NCBI RefSeq assembly: GCF_000243275.1
Contig: NZ_CM001437.1
Location: 3,923,326 to 3,987,325 of the forward strand
DNA from: Myroides odoratus DSM 2801
GTDB lineage: Bacteria; Bacteroidota; Bacteroidia; Flavobacteriales; Flavobacteriaceae
DNA length: 64,000 nt
Reading direction: 5' to 3'
Shown piece after piece: positions 10,039 to 17,486 of the stretch. Every line of letters starts with the position of its first letter. Positions within the stretch are counted from its first letter, which is position 1. Below the pieces are notes generated by a model. It did not search any database, was not told the origin of the DNA, and saw nothing but the letters and a program-made list of their open reading frames with translations. A program made the position numbers and the translations under genes.

Positions 10039-10186
10039 AAAGAAAATATTAAAGGTTTAATATTTTGGGATTAAAGATAGTTAGGATTGAAAAAAACTAA
10101 AATCCTAGGTAAGTATGGTGCTAAGAATCTGTTTTTTTAAATAGTTATGTTTTTGTAGAAATAGTGTTTTTTTAATTAATCATTTT

Positions 10187-10477
10187 TCAGGTTGTCGAAG
10201 CTTCATTCCCCATCTCTATCCTTTGCTGTTTATCTTCAATCCTTTCTTTTTCTAAAGAATGAATATAAAATAAGAATAAACTAAAAAGAATTAATACGTA
10301 AGCTAGCCATTTACCGATACGTTCTATAAAACGTATAAATAGAGAAGCTTCAAAGCTTGAAAAACCTTCTAAACCTGCTACATTGCGTCTGTAGAATTTT
10401 CTTCTATTAATCCAATATATAAGCCCAATTCCTGAGAGTAAGGATAAAATTGCGAGTATTAGTATAACAGTAGCCAT
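10187..10477 (-). CDS. Small two-pass membrane protein
   Basis: 96 residues with two hydrophobic segments: residues about 2-22 (ATVILILAILSLLSGIGLIY) and about 58-76 (WLAYVLILFSLFLFYIHS). A basic linker (NRRKFYRRN) lies between them and the tail is charged. Similar short proteins recur in Flavobacteriia ICEs and are often misnamed transporter permeases; the length rules that out. Function unknown. The frame and the membrane segments make it a likely real gene. Confidence 0.55.
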   Translation of the reverse strand: MATVILILAILSLLSGIGLIYWINRRKFYRRNVAGLEGFSSFEASLFIRFIERIGKWLAYVLILFSLFLFYIHSLEKERIEDKQQRIEMGNEASTT

Positions 10478-10587
10478 ATGAATTTAATTTATGTAAATCA
10501 TTTGATAATGAGTTGATTGCTAATTTAAACAAATTTAGTTAAGCAACTACCTCTTTAAATTGAAGTGTATAAAATATAAGTATTACA

Positions 10588-10620
10588 AAAAAAGCACTGC
10601 TTGATAAAACAGTGCTTTTT
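10588..10620 (-). terminator. Rho-independent terminator after the 43-residue gene
   Basis: AAAAGCACTG and CAGTGCTTTT form a 10-bp stem with a 10-nt loop. It has a T-run on both strands and lies just past the stop of the small minus-strand gene at 10630. Confidence 0.8.
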
Positions 10621-10629
10621 CAATTGCTT

Positions 10630-10761
10630 TTAATCACCTTTCTTATGTTTATGAGGCTTAAGAGAAGGTGTGTTTCCAGAAGTATCTTTATTGTCTCTCT
10701 GACGTCTGTCAGGTTTACCTGTTGAAATAGCAATTCTTTTTGGTCCAGGTTTGATTCCCAT
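10630..10761 (-). CDS. Small basic protein, 43 residues
   Basis: A short frame from ATG at 10761 encodes a 43-residue protein beginning MGIKPGPKRIAIS. It contains the basic stretch GKPDRRQRDNKDTSGN and ends in KPHKHKKGD. It is highly basic and probably unstructured. A strong terminator directly downstream on the same strand supports it as a real transcription unit. Short proteins of this kind are frequent in Bacteroidota genomes and conjugative elements. Function unknown. Confidence 0.5.
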   Translation of the reverse strand: MGIKPGPKRIAISTGKPDRRQRDNKDTSGNTPSLKPHKHKKGD

Positions 10762-10906
10762 ATCGTAATAAGTTTAAAAAGAATTAATTACCACTAATTT
10801 ACCTAAAAAACAGCTATTTATAAATACTGTTTTGCTAATATTTATAGCAAAATAATTAGTTTTGATTTTAGACTTAATTGCTAATTAATAATACACCCAT
10901 TGGCAG

Positions 10907-10959
10907 AGCTTGGCAGATTTATTCTACCAAGCTTTGTTGTTTTGTAATGTTAGCTAACA
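10907..10959. promoter_or_regulatory. Repeats and palindrome upstream of HTH gene
   Basis: TTGGCAGA is repeated twice in tandem (about 10900-10917). AGCTTGG (10907-10913) pairs with CCAAGCT (10927-10933). A perfect 12-bp palindrome TGTTAGCTAACA lies at 10948-10959, about 30 bp before the HTH protein start. This is a plausible operator or recombination-protein site; the role is inferred. Confidence 0.45.
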
Positions 10960-10989
10960 AATTTAATTAACCCATTAAATTCTAACATT

Positions 10990-11286
10990 ATGAATATAGA
11001 TCGCACAGAATTCCTTTTATGGATGGAGCGTATTATGACGCGCTTTGATCATTTATCAGAACATATCAAAGACCTGCCTATAAAAACTCAAACTATAGAT
11101 GGAGAAGAGCTTTTAGACAGTCAAGATGTAATGGCACTTTTTAAAATAAGTCCACGTTCCTTACAACGTTACCGCTCAGATGGTAAACTTCCTTATTATA
11201 CAATTAGTGGTAAACTATACTACAAACGCTCAGATGTCAATCAGTTTATCAGAGAATGTTTTAAACATCCTGTACGCAAGAAGTAA
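10990..11286 (+). CDS. Excisionase-like helix-turn-helix protein
   Basis: 98 residues. The C-terminal 55 residues form a winged-helix domain of the MerR/excisionase type (LLDSQDVMALFKISPRSLQ, RYRSDGKLPYYTISGKLYY, KRSDVNQFIREC). This family is standard in CTnDOT-like ICEs, where members act as excision or regulation factors. The N-terminus is a short helical extension. A long imperfect hairpin (11292-11357) follows the stop and may attenuate read-through into the DUF4099 gene. A second protein of this family is encoded at 47215-47481 next to the integrase. Confidence 0.75.
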   Translation: MNIDRTEFLLWMERIMTRFDHLSEHIKDLPIKTQTIDGEELLDSQDVMALFKISPRSLQRYRSDGKLPYYTISGKLYYKRSDVNQFIRECFKHPVRKK

Positions 11287-11291
11287 ATAGC

Positions 11292-11357
11292 AACTAAAAG
11301 CCAAGAGTGACCTTTAAAACATACTATTTACTGACCAGGCTCTCTTGGCTTTAGTTT
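11292..11357 (+). terminator. Long imperfect hairpin between HTH and DUF4099 genes
   Basis: AACTAAAAGCCAAGAG (11292-11307) pairs with CTCTTGGCTTTAGTTT (11342-11357) except for one unpaired base; the loop is 34 nt. A T-rich stretch follows. It could be a terminator or attenuator upstream of the gene at 11388. Confidence 0.55.
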
Positions 11358-11387
11358 TAAGTTTTTAATCATTTAAAACTAGGTGTT

Positions 11388-12701
11388 ATGAGTACAGAAA
11401 CCACACAAAGACAAGTAGAGCATGATGTGCTTCTTGTCAATGACAAAGCAAAAAACAAGATTCAAGTAGTAAAGGGACTGGATAAAGATGGAAAGCTTGA
11501 AACAGTGCCGGCTACTAAAAAGAATCAAAATCAATTTTTAAAAGTTGATCGTAACGGAGATTTCTTTTCCAACTTCTTTTCTAATTTTTTCAGCCAACTT
11601 AAAAACCCAACGCAGTTCACGTTCTTTAGAGTGCCGGAACTATTGACAATCAAGATGGCTAACCAAATGCAAAAGGAGCTTAAGCAATCAGGACCTACTC
11701 ATGAACTGTTTTTAAAACATGAGATAACAGAGATAGGCAATGAGCCAAAGAAAGAAAACAAGGTAGCTGAACCCACAAAAGAAGAGGGAAAGCACAATTC
11801 CAACAAGTTTGATATTAAAGATATTGATTGGGATTCACTCTCAAGACTTGGCCTTTCAAAAGAGAAGCTTCAAGAAATGGATTTATTAGAACCACTCTTA
11901 CAAGGCTATAAAACCAAGGATTTAGTGGCTGTAAATCTTGATTTAGGCTCAGCGGTGTTTTCTTTGGATGCAAGACTCTCGCTACAAAAAAACGAAGAGG
12001 GCAAAGTGGTTATGGCTCTTGAAGGAGTAAAGAAATACCCTAATCTTAATGTACCATTTTACGGTCATGAATTTTCAAAAGAGGACAAGCACAACCTTTT
12101 AAAAACAGGGAACATGGGCAGGGTAGTAGAGCTTGTTCATCCAACAACTAAAGAAATGATCCCTTCGGTTGTAAGCGTGGATAGACTAACTAATAACCTT
12201 GTAGTTACAAGAGTTGAAAAGATGCAATTACCACAAGAGGTAAAAGGTATTGTTTTAAGTGAAGAACAGCTTCAAACTTTAAAAGAAGGAAAGCCACTAC
12301 TTGTGGAAGGAATGACCTCGGCTAAAGGAAATCTATTTAATGCAGAGATTCAGTTTAACGCAGCTAAAGGACATATTGAATTTTTGTTTGACAATACCAA
12401 TAAGCAGAGTCAGAATAACTCGCAAAATCAATCTCAACTTTCAGATGATTTAAAAACCTTTAGAGGTAAAGAACTTACTAAAAAACAGCAAAGCGATTTA
12501 CTGGAAGGTAAACCAATTTACATCAAAGATTTGATAGATAAACGAGGTAATCCTTATCAAGGGTATGTGACGTATAACAAAGAAACTAAGAAAGCTGACT
12601 TTTCTTTTCAAAATCCAAACAAAGAACAGCAGTCAAAAGCTCAATCGCAGTCAGAAAAACAAGCGGATGAGCCAAAGAAAAGCAAAGGACGTAAAATGTA
12701 A
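11388..12701 (+). CDS. DUF4099/DUF3945 domain protein of conjugative elements
   Basis: 437 residues. The middle region (about 140-320: DIDWDSLSRLGLSKEKLQEM, NVPFYGHEFSKEDKHNLLKTG) matches DUF4099. DUF3945-type repeats follow, with motifs like LKEGKPLLVEGMTSAKG and LLEGKPIYIKDLIDKRGN. The C-terminus is glutamine- and lysine-rich and disordered. The family is almost always found just upstream of topoisomerase III in Bacteroidota ICEs, and here the gap to topB is 11 bp. The role in transfer is unknown. Confidence 0.8.
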   Translation: MSTETTQRQVEHDVLLVNDKAKNKIQVVKGLDKDGKLETVPATKKNQNQFLKVDRNGDFFSNFFSNFFSQLKNPTQFTFFRVPELLTIKMANQMQKELKQSGPTHELFLKHEITEIGNEPKKENKVAEPTKEEGKHNSNKFDIKDIDWDSLSRLGLSKEKLQEMDLLEPLLQGYKTKDLVAVNLDLGSAVFSLDARLSLQKNEEGKVVMALEGVKKYPNLNVPFYGHEFSKEDKHNLLKTGNMGRVVELVHPTTKEMIPSVVSVDRLTNNLVVTRVEKMQLPQEVKGIVLSEEQLQTLKEGKPLLVEGMTSAKGNLFNAEIQFNAAKGHIEFLFDNTNKQSQNNSQNQSQLSDDLKTFRGKELTKKQQSDLLEGKPIYIKDLIDKRGNPYQGYVTYNKETKKADFSFQNPNKEQQSKAQSQSEKQADEPKKSKGRKM

Positions 12702-12712
12702 AGCTAAAGACT

Positions 12713-14776
12713 ATGATTGTAATTCTTGCAGAAAAACCAAGTGTGGCTAGGGAGATAGCTATGCTTGTTGGAGCCAAAACAAAAAAAGATGGCTTTATCG
12801 AAGGAAATGGATACTGTGTTACTTGGGCAATTGGTCATTTAGTTTCTTTGGCTATGCCAGAGGATTATGGATTTCAGGGCTTTAAAAGAGAAGCTTTACC
12901 AATCTTACCAAGGTCTTATTTGTTACTTCCAAGAAAGGTCAAAAAAGCAAACAAATACACTTCTGATCCAGGAGCTTTAAAACAGCTTAAAATTATTGAT
13001 AAACTCTTTAAAGCATGCTCTGAGATTATTGTAGCCACTGATGCAGGTAGGGAAGGAGAACTTATCGCAAGATATATTTTTCAATACCTAAACTGTACTA
13101 AACCTTTTAAAAGACTTTGGATTAGTTCACTAACTGAAAAAGCTATTAAAGAAGGCTTACAAAATCTTAGAGAAGGAAGCGAATTCGATGGACTTTTTAG
13201 AGCAGGCCACAGTAGAAGTAGAGCAGATTGGCTTGTTGGTATAAACGCTTCTCAAGCACTTACTGTTTCAATGAATGATTCGGTGTATTCTCTCGGTAGA
13301 GTACAAACACCAACCCTCAGTCTTATCTGTAAACGGTATTTAGAGAATACTTCTTTTAAGAAGCAACTGTACTATCAAATAGAACTTATTCATCAAAAAG
13401 ACGGTATACTATTTAAATCGCTCTCAACTGATAAATGGGAAGATAAACAAAAAGCAGAACAAGCTTTAAAACTCATTGACAAACAAAGTGAGGTTAAAAT
13501 ACAAAAAGTAGAAACCAAAACAATAAGAGAAGAGTCCCCACTACTTTTTGATTTAACCTCACTTCAAAAAAGAGCCAATGAACTCTTTGGATTCTCAGCA
13601 GATGAGACTCTCAGCATTGCTCAGAGCCTGTATGAAAAGAAGTTTATCACCTATCCAAGAACATCGAGTAAGTATATTCCAGAGGATTTATGGGCTGAGG
13701 TTCCTAATTTATTGAAAGTACTTTCAGATGATAGTAGATATAGTAACCTGCTTCTAAAACTAAAGATGGCAAGGCTTAATAAGAAGATAGTAAATGATGT
13801 AAAGGTTACGGATCATCATGGACTATTAACTACAGATAGACTTCCTTCAGCGATTAACGCTAAAGAAGAAAGCATTTATCATTTGATTGCTCAACGCGTA
13901 TGGGAAACAGTATTTGAACCTTGTGTAAAAAAGCAAACAGAGGTAACCTTAAATGTTTTGGATTATGAGTTTAGTTTTAAGTCTTCTTCAATAATAGAAC
14001 TTGGATGGAGAGAGGTAAGAAAAGAACTTTCTACTACTGATGAGGTAGTAATAGATTTACCTGATTTACAACAAGGCGAGAATCTAAAAATTAAAGAATC
14101 AATTGCTCTTGAAAAATCAACAAGACCAAAAGCTTTATATACAGAGAGTTCACTTTTATCAGCTATGGAAAACGCTTCTAAAGAGGTAGAAGATAAATCA
14201 CTTCAGAGCGTTATTAAAGATGTTGGAATTGGAACAGCAGCTACAAGGGCTTCTATTATCGAAACGCTTTTAAAAAGAGACTACATCACAAGAAAAGCAA
14301 AGTCGCTTGTTCCAACTGAGAAAGGACTCAAAGTGTATGAAATAGTAAAGGATAAACTTATCTCCGATGTACTATTAACTGCTAAGTGGGAATCTGCTTT
14401 TAAAGACATAGAAGAGAATAAAACCGATATGGAAGATTTCCATAGGCAAATTGAAGATTATACTACGGAGATAACAGTAGAGCTTTTAGCTACTAAACCA
14501 ATCACTGAAACAGATCATCTATCTTGTCCTAAGTGTAAAGGGCATACACTTCAACTAAGAGAAAAGGTAGTGAAATGTTTGGATACTGATTGTAGTTGGG
14601 TGTTGTTTAGGGAGGTATGTGGAGTAAAACTAACTATTGATGATATCACTGACCTAATACAACAAGGTAAAACCAAAATCCTAAAAGGATTGACAAGTAA
14701 AGCAGGGAAGAAGTTCGATGCTTACCTTATCTTAAAAGAAGATTGTACTACTGGATTTGAATTTAAAAACAAGTAA
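12713..14776 (+). CDS. topB: DNA topoisomerase III (type IA)
   Basis: 687 residues. An N-terminal Toprim domain has Glu7 (ILAEKPSVA) and the acidic motif D110AGREGE116. The type IA core follows, with catalytic Tyr314 in FITYPRTSSKY. A C-terminal zinc ribbon starts at Cys605 (CPKC, then C and C within 22 residues). It relaxes and decatenates DNA through a 5'-phosphotyrosine intermediate. Plasmid and ICE topoisomerase III is thought to assist processing of the transferred strand. It is transcribed with the DUF4099 gene and ends at a strong hairpin terminator. Confidence 0.95.
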   Translation: MIVILAEKPSVAREIAMLVGAKTKKDGFIEGNGYCVTWAIGHLVSLAMPEDYGFQGFKREALPILPRSYLLLPRKVKKANKYTSDPGALKQLKIIDKLFKACSEIIVATDAGREGELIARYIFQYLNCTKPFKRLWISSLTEKAIKEGLQNLREGSEFDGLFRAGHSRSRADWLVGINASQALTVSMNDSVYSLGRVQTPTLSLICKRYLENTSFKKQLYYQIELIHQKDGILFKSLSTDKWEDKQKAEQALKLIDKQSEVKIQKVETKTIREESPLLFDLTSLQKRANELFGFSADETLSIAQSLYEKKFITYPRTSSKYIPEDLWAEVPNLLKVLSDDSRYSNLLLKLKMARLNKKIVNDVKVTDHHGLLTTDRLPSAINAKEESIYHLIAQRVWETVFEPCVKKQTEVTLNVLDYEFSFKSSSIIELGWREVRKELSTTDEVVIDLPDLQQGENLKIKESIALEKSTRPKALYTESSLLSAMENASKEVEDKSLQSVIKDVGIGTAATRASIIETLLKRDYITRKAKSLVPTEKGLKVYEIVKDKLISDVLLTAKWESAFKDIEENKTDMEDFHRQIEDYTTEITVELLATKPITETDHLSCPKCKGHTLQLREKVVKCLDTDCSWVLFREVCGVKLTIDDITDLIQQGKTKILKGLTSKAGKKFDAYLILKEDCTTGFEFKNK

Positions 14777-14788
14777 CTAAAATTAAAT

Positions 14789-14832
14789 AAATCAAAAGGA
14801 GTTATCTAAAACTAGGTAACTCCTTTTGATTT
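14789..14832. terminator. Bidirectional terminator after topB and the small lipoprotein
   Basis: AAATCAAAAGGAGTTA pairs with TAACTCCTTTTGATTT around a 14-nt loop. It lies between the convergent ends of topB (+) and the lipoprotein gene (-). Confidence 0.85.
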
Positions 14833-14839
14833 ATATCTA

Positions 14840-15031
14840 TTAGTGTTTATGCTTTTTAGCATGTTTTTTCTGTTGTCCAGGAGCATAAGGCTTAGCTGAC
14901 TTTGATCCTGTTACTTTTTTCATTTGTCCAGGAGGAACGTCATTGTTTCCATGTGATTTTACGTGTACAGAACAAGAAGCTAAAAGTAAAGTCGTTAAGG
15001 CTAAAACACCTAATTGTTTAATTCTTTTCAT
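14840..15031 (-). CDS. Small lipoprotein with PGQ(M/Q)KK motifs
   Basis: 63 residues from the Met of MKRIKQLGVLAL. An upstream frame to 15067 is dropped because it would bury the signal peptide. A lipobox (LLASC, Cys20) indicates a lipoprotein. The mature part repeats PPGQMKK and APGQQKK and ends in a histidine/lysine-rich tail (KKHAKKHKH). Proteins like this are widespread in Flavobacteriia and are often mislabelled quinol oxidase subunit 4. Function unknown; the His-rich tail could bind metal. Confidence 0.65.
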   Translation of the reverse strand: MKRIKQLGVLALTTLLLASCSVHVKSHGNNDVPPGQMKKVTGSKSAKPYAPGQQKKHAKKHKH

Positions 15032-15161
15032 ATTTTTTGTATTACTGCTTAGTGAGATAAGAAGCACAGACTTAGCTATACTTACTTTACTTGGCTAAGT
15101 AATGAAGAAACAAAGGTAAATAAATTTTAAACCTATCCGTTTAAAACTACTAAAGTAAAAC

Positions 15162-15190
15162 AAGAAGTTATCTATATCAGATAACTTCTT
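15162..15190 (-). terminator. Terminator downstream of ardA
   Basis: AAGAAGTTATCT and AGATAACTTCTT form a perfect 12-bp stem with a 5-nt loop, 28 bp past the ArdA stop on the minus strand. Confidence 0.8.
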
Positions 15191-15217
15191 ATTATGTAAA
15201 CTAATTGAAATAATCAA

Positions 15218-15745
15218 TTAACTATTTCTAAATACATGACCATTTTCATAAGTATAATCACCTATGAAAAGGTCTCTAGCAAAGCTTTCATAATCAAAGT
15301 ATGATTTTACAAAATCAGACAAATCGTAACATTCATCAATGATTTGATAAGCGAAATCTTCTTCACTGTTATAATATCCTTGATAATCATCTTCAAATGA
15401 TTCAAATAACGAGTCTATATCATCAGATTCAATATCGTGATTACCTATACTTATCCAAGCTGCAAAAGCTTCTAAAGTTTTATAATCTAAATCGGATATT
15501 TTTTCAATGATTGAAAAGGTATTTTCTGAAAGGCTACTTTCTGAGATTAACTCAGAAGGAATATTTTCCCAATCTTGAAACATAAACTCTGGATCTATTT
15601 CATCACAATGTAGTTCTGTACAGAATTCATAAAATTCTTCTATAGAGCTAAAGTTACTTAACTCAATCCATTCTCCTTTAATTGAACCATTGTTATATTT
15701 AGCATAAGTACCAACATAAACTTTTGAGTGTATTAAATTTTCCAT
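15218..15745 (-). CDS. ardA: ArdA family antirestriction protein
   Basis: 175 residues, very acidic, as expected for a protein that mimics B-form DNA. The ArdA N-terminal signature is visible (VYVGTYAKYNNGSIKGEWIE, PEFMFQDWE). The C-terminal antirestriction segment is also present (LSDFVKSYFDYESFARDL). ArdA proteins block type I restriction-modification enzymes and let incoming conjugative DNA survive. The same element carries its own type I system at 37-45 kb, so ArdA may be expressed only early after transfer. It is a single-gene unit with its own terminator. Confidence 0.88.
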   Translation of the reverse strand: MENLIHSKVYVGTYAKYNNGSIKGEWIELSNFSSIEEFYEFCTELHCDEIDPEFMFQDWENIPSELISESSLSENTFSIIEKISDLDYKTLEAFAAWISIGNHDIESDDIDSLFESFEDDYQGYYNSEEDFAYQIIDECYDLSDFVKSYFDYESFARDLFIGDYTYENGHVFRNS

Positions 15746-16139
15746 GATAAATAGTATTATGACCTTAGGGTCTGGTTAATTTCATGGCACGTATGTTTTG
15801 GTTTTCAGCTACGAGCATGTTTTACAAGATAAATACGCTCATAGAATGAGGAAGATTTATTGCGGTAATCCATAGGACTTGAACTTGTAAGAGATAAAAA
15901 GCTAAAAAACTTTGCCTATTGAAATACCAGATCCTAAGTCTATAGAATTGTTAGGAAAAAGGGGGGATACTTTAATATTTGTGTATATATTAGTTCCCGG
16001 TAGATAGTATAGGAAAATGATATTAAGATGTTTTAGTCAACTAAGATGTCATTTTGAGTTGATTTAGTGGCTTTTCAAGAATTGTGAAAATCTAATTTAG
16101 AAAGATATTTATATTTTTGTTTTCATAACTAATTTAGAA
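15746..16139. other. Intergenic region between ardA and cat-like gene
   Basis: About 390 bp. It must hold divergent promoters for ardA and the acetyltransferase. No coding frame, strong hairpin or repeat is evident beyond a G-run near 15960 and a -7-like box at 16112. Confidence 0.4.
16112..16119 (+). promoter_or_regulatory. Candidate Bacteroidota -7 box of the cat-like gene
   Basis: TATTTTTG fits the TAnnTTTG consensus and lies 21 bp before the ATG. No well-spaced -33 TTG element was found (the nearest is 27 bp upstream), so support is modest. Confidence 0.35.
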
Positions 16140-16784
16140 ATGAACTATAAAAAATTTGATGTAGAGTCTTGGAATAGAAAAGAGCATTTTTATCACTTTA
16201 AAAACCAATTGAGATGTGGGTTTAGTTTAACCACTAAAATAGATATAAGTAAGGTGATACTCTTTATAAGAGAACATGAGTACAAGTTCTACCCTACGAT
16301 TATTTACTTAATAACTAAAGCGGTTAATAAGCATTCTGAGTTTAAATTTGCCATGAAGGATGGAGAGTTAATACAGTGGGATACTGTTAACCCAGCTTAT
16401 ACTATTATGCATCCTGAAACAGAGACATTCTCAGAATTATGTTCTGTGTATAAAGGAGATTTTAAAACCTTTTTAGAAGAGTATGATCGAGTATATGAGA
16501 AATATAAAGGAGATTACTCAATGTCACCACAAAGAGAAATAGAGAATATATTTAATATTTCTATGATTCCTTGGGTGAGTTTTGATGGATTTAATTTAAA
16601 TGTACCTGGTTTTGGTGATTATTTTGCTCCAATTTTTACATTGGGTAAGTATATTAAAAACAATGAAGAAATATTGATGCCTATATCAATACAAGTACAT
16701 CATGCGACATGCGATGGACTTCATGTCGCTAAATTACTACATAGCTTACAAGAGCTATGTGATAATATAGAAGAGCTGAAATAA
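16140..16784 (+). CDS. Type A chloramphenicol acetyltransferase-like protein
   Basis: 214 residues, full length for the CatA family. It aligns by eye along its whole length with classical CAT enzymes: SWNRKEHFYHF at the start, KFAMKDGELIQWDTVNPAYT, ETETFSEL, IPWVSFDGFNLNV, and the active-site block HHATCDGLHVAKLL. Catalytic His188 is the second His of HH, with Asp192 after it. It would acetylate chloramphenicol from acetyl-CoA. Whether it gives clinical resistance cannot be read from sequence. As a single gene in the ICE it looks like acquired cargo. Confidence 0.85.
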   Translation: MNYKKFDVESWNRKEHFYHFKNQLRCGFSLTTKIDISKVILFIREHEYKFYPTIIYLITKAVNKHSEFKFAMKDGELIQWDTVNPAYTIMHPETETFSELCSVYKGDFKTFLEEYDRVYEKYKGDYSMSPQREIENIFNISMIPWVSFDGFNLNVPGFGDYFAPIFTLGKYIKNNEEILMPISIQVHHATCDGLHVAKLLHSLQELCDNIEELK

Positions 16785-16815
16785 GATTTATTGACTATAT
16801 AATAAAAATAAGGCG

Positions 16816-17286
16816 TCATAAGACGCCTTCATCTGCAAAAGAGTAGTAACTCTCAGGTGTTATTATTAAATGATCTAAAAGAGCAATATCAAGAATATTG
16901 CTGGCTTGTTTAATCTTTTGTGTGATTTGTCTATCCGCATCACTTGGTTGTAATTTCCCAGAAGGATGATTATGTACTAGAATCATAGCTGTACTTTTAG
17001 ATTTTAGTAAAGCTGCAAATATCAATCTAAGATCTACTACTGTTCCAGTAATACCACCTGATGATATCTCAAGTACACCAAGCACTCTATTATTGTTTGA
17101 AAGCATAAGTACTTTGAACTGTTCTAATAGTTCAATTTTATTCTCATCCCATGCTTTTAAAGCTATTTCAAAAGCAGAATAAGAAGATTCAATTCTTGGT
17201 CTTTGTGATGCTTTAACTTTAGACTTGTAGATTAATTCTATCTCTGATGCCACTAACCAATTGCTGTTTAAAACTGTAGATTCCAT
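16816..17286 (-). CDS. radC: RadC/JAB domain protein
   Basis: 156 residues consisting of the RadC JAB/MPN domain alone. The metal-binding motif is intact: H105, H107, S115 and D118 in HNHPSGKLQPSDAD. Short RadC proteins without the HhH region are typical of conjugative elements and plasmids in Bacteroidota. A DNA-repair role for RadC is doubtful, and the biochemical function is not established; a metal-dependent hydrolase is possible. A hairpin-rich gap of 200 bp separates it from the coupling protein upstream on the same strand. Confidence 0.85.
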   Translation of the reverse strand: MESTVLNSNWLVASEIELIYKSKVKASQRPRIESSYSAFEIALKAWDENKIELLEQFKVLMLSNNNRVLGVLEISSGGITGTVVDLRLIFAALLKSKSTAMILVHNHPSGKLQPSDADRQITQKIKQASNILDIALLDHLIITPESYYSFADEGVL

Positions 17287-17322
17287 AATATTATATTTTT
17301 AAATTAATTATGGAACAGCTAC

Positions 17323-17423
17323 AGGTAATGCTTAAGCAAGCTCAAAAAGCAACGCAATAAAGTGAAGACAAGGTCAAGCATTTATGGGGGAATTTTTTGA
17401 AAGCGAACCGCGGAGCATTACCT
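17323..17423. repeat. Inverted repeat between radC and coupling-protein gene
   Basis: AGGTAATGCT (17323-17332) and AGCATTACCT (17414-17423) are perfect complements 81 bp apart. The sequence between them includes a G-run and the GC-rich GAACCGCGGAG. The intervening DNA shows no coding frame. It may be a small RNA or an untranslated leader of radC. Confidence 0.5.
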
Positions 17424-17486
17424 TGCTTAGTGAGAGAATTGATAAAAAATAAAACCACTAATAGCTTAAAGAACTAAAATATAAGA

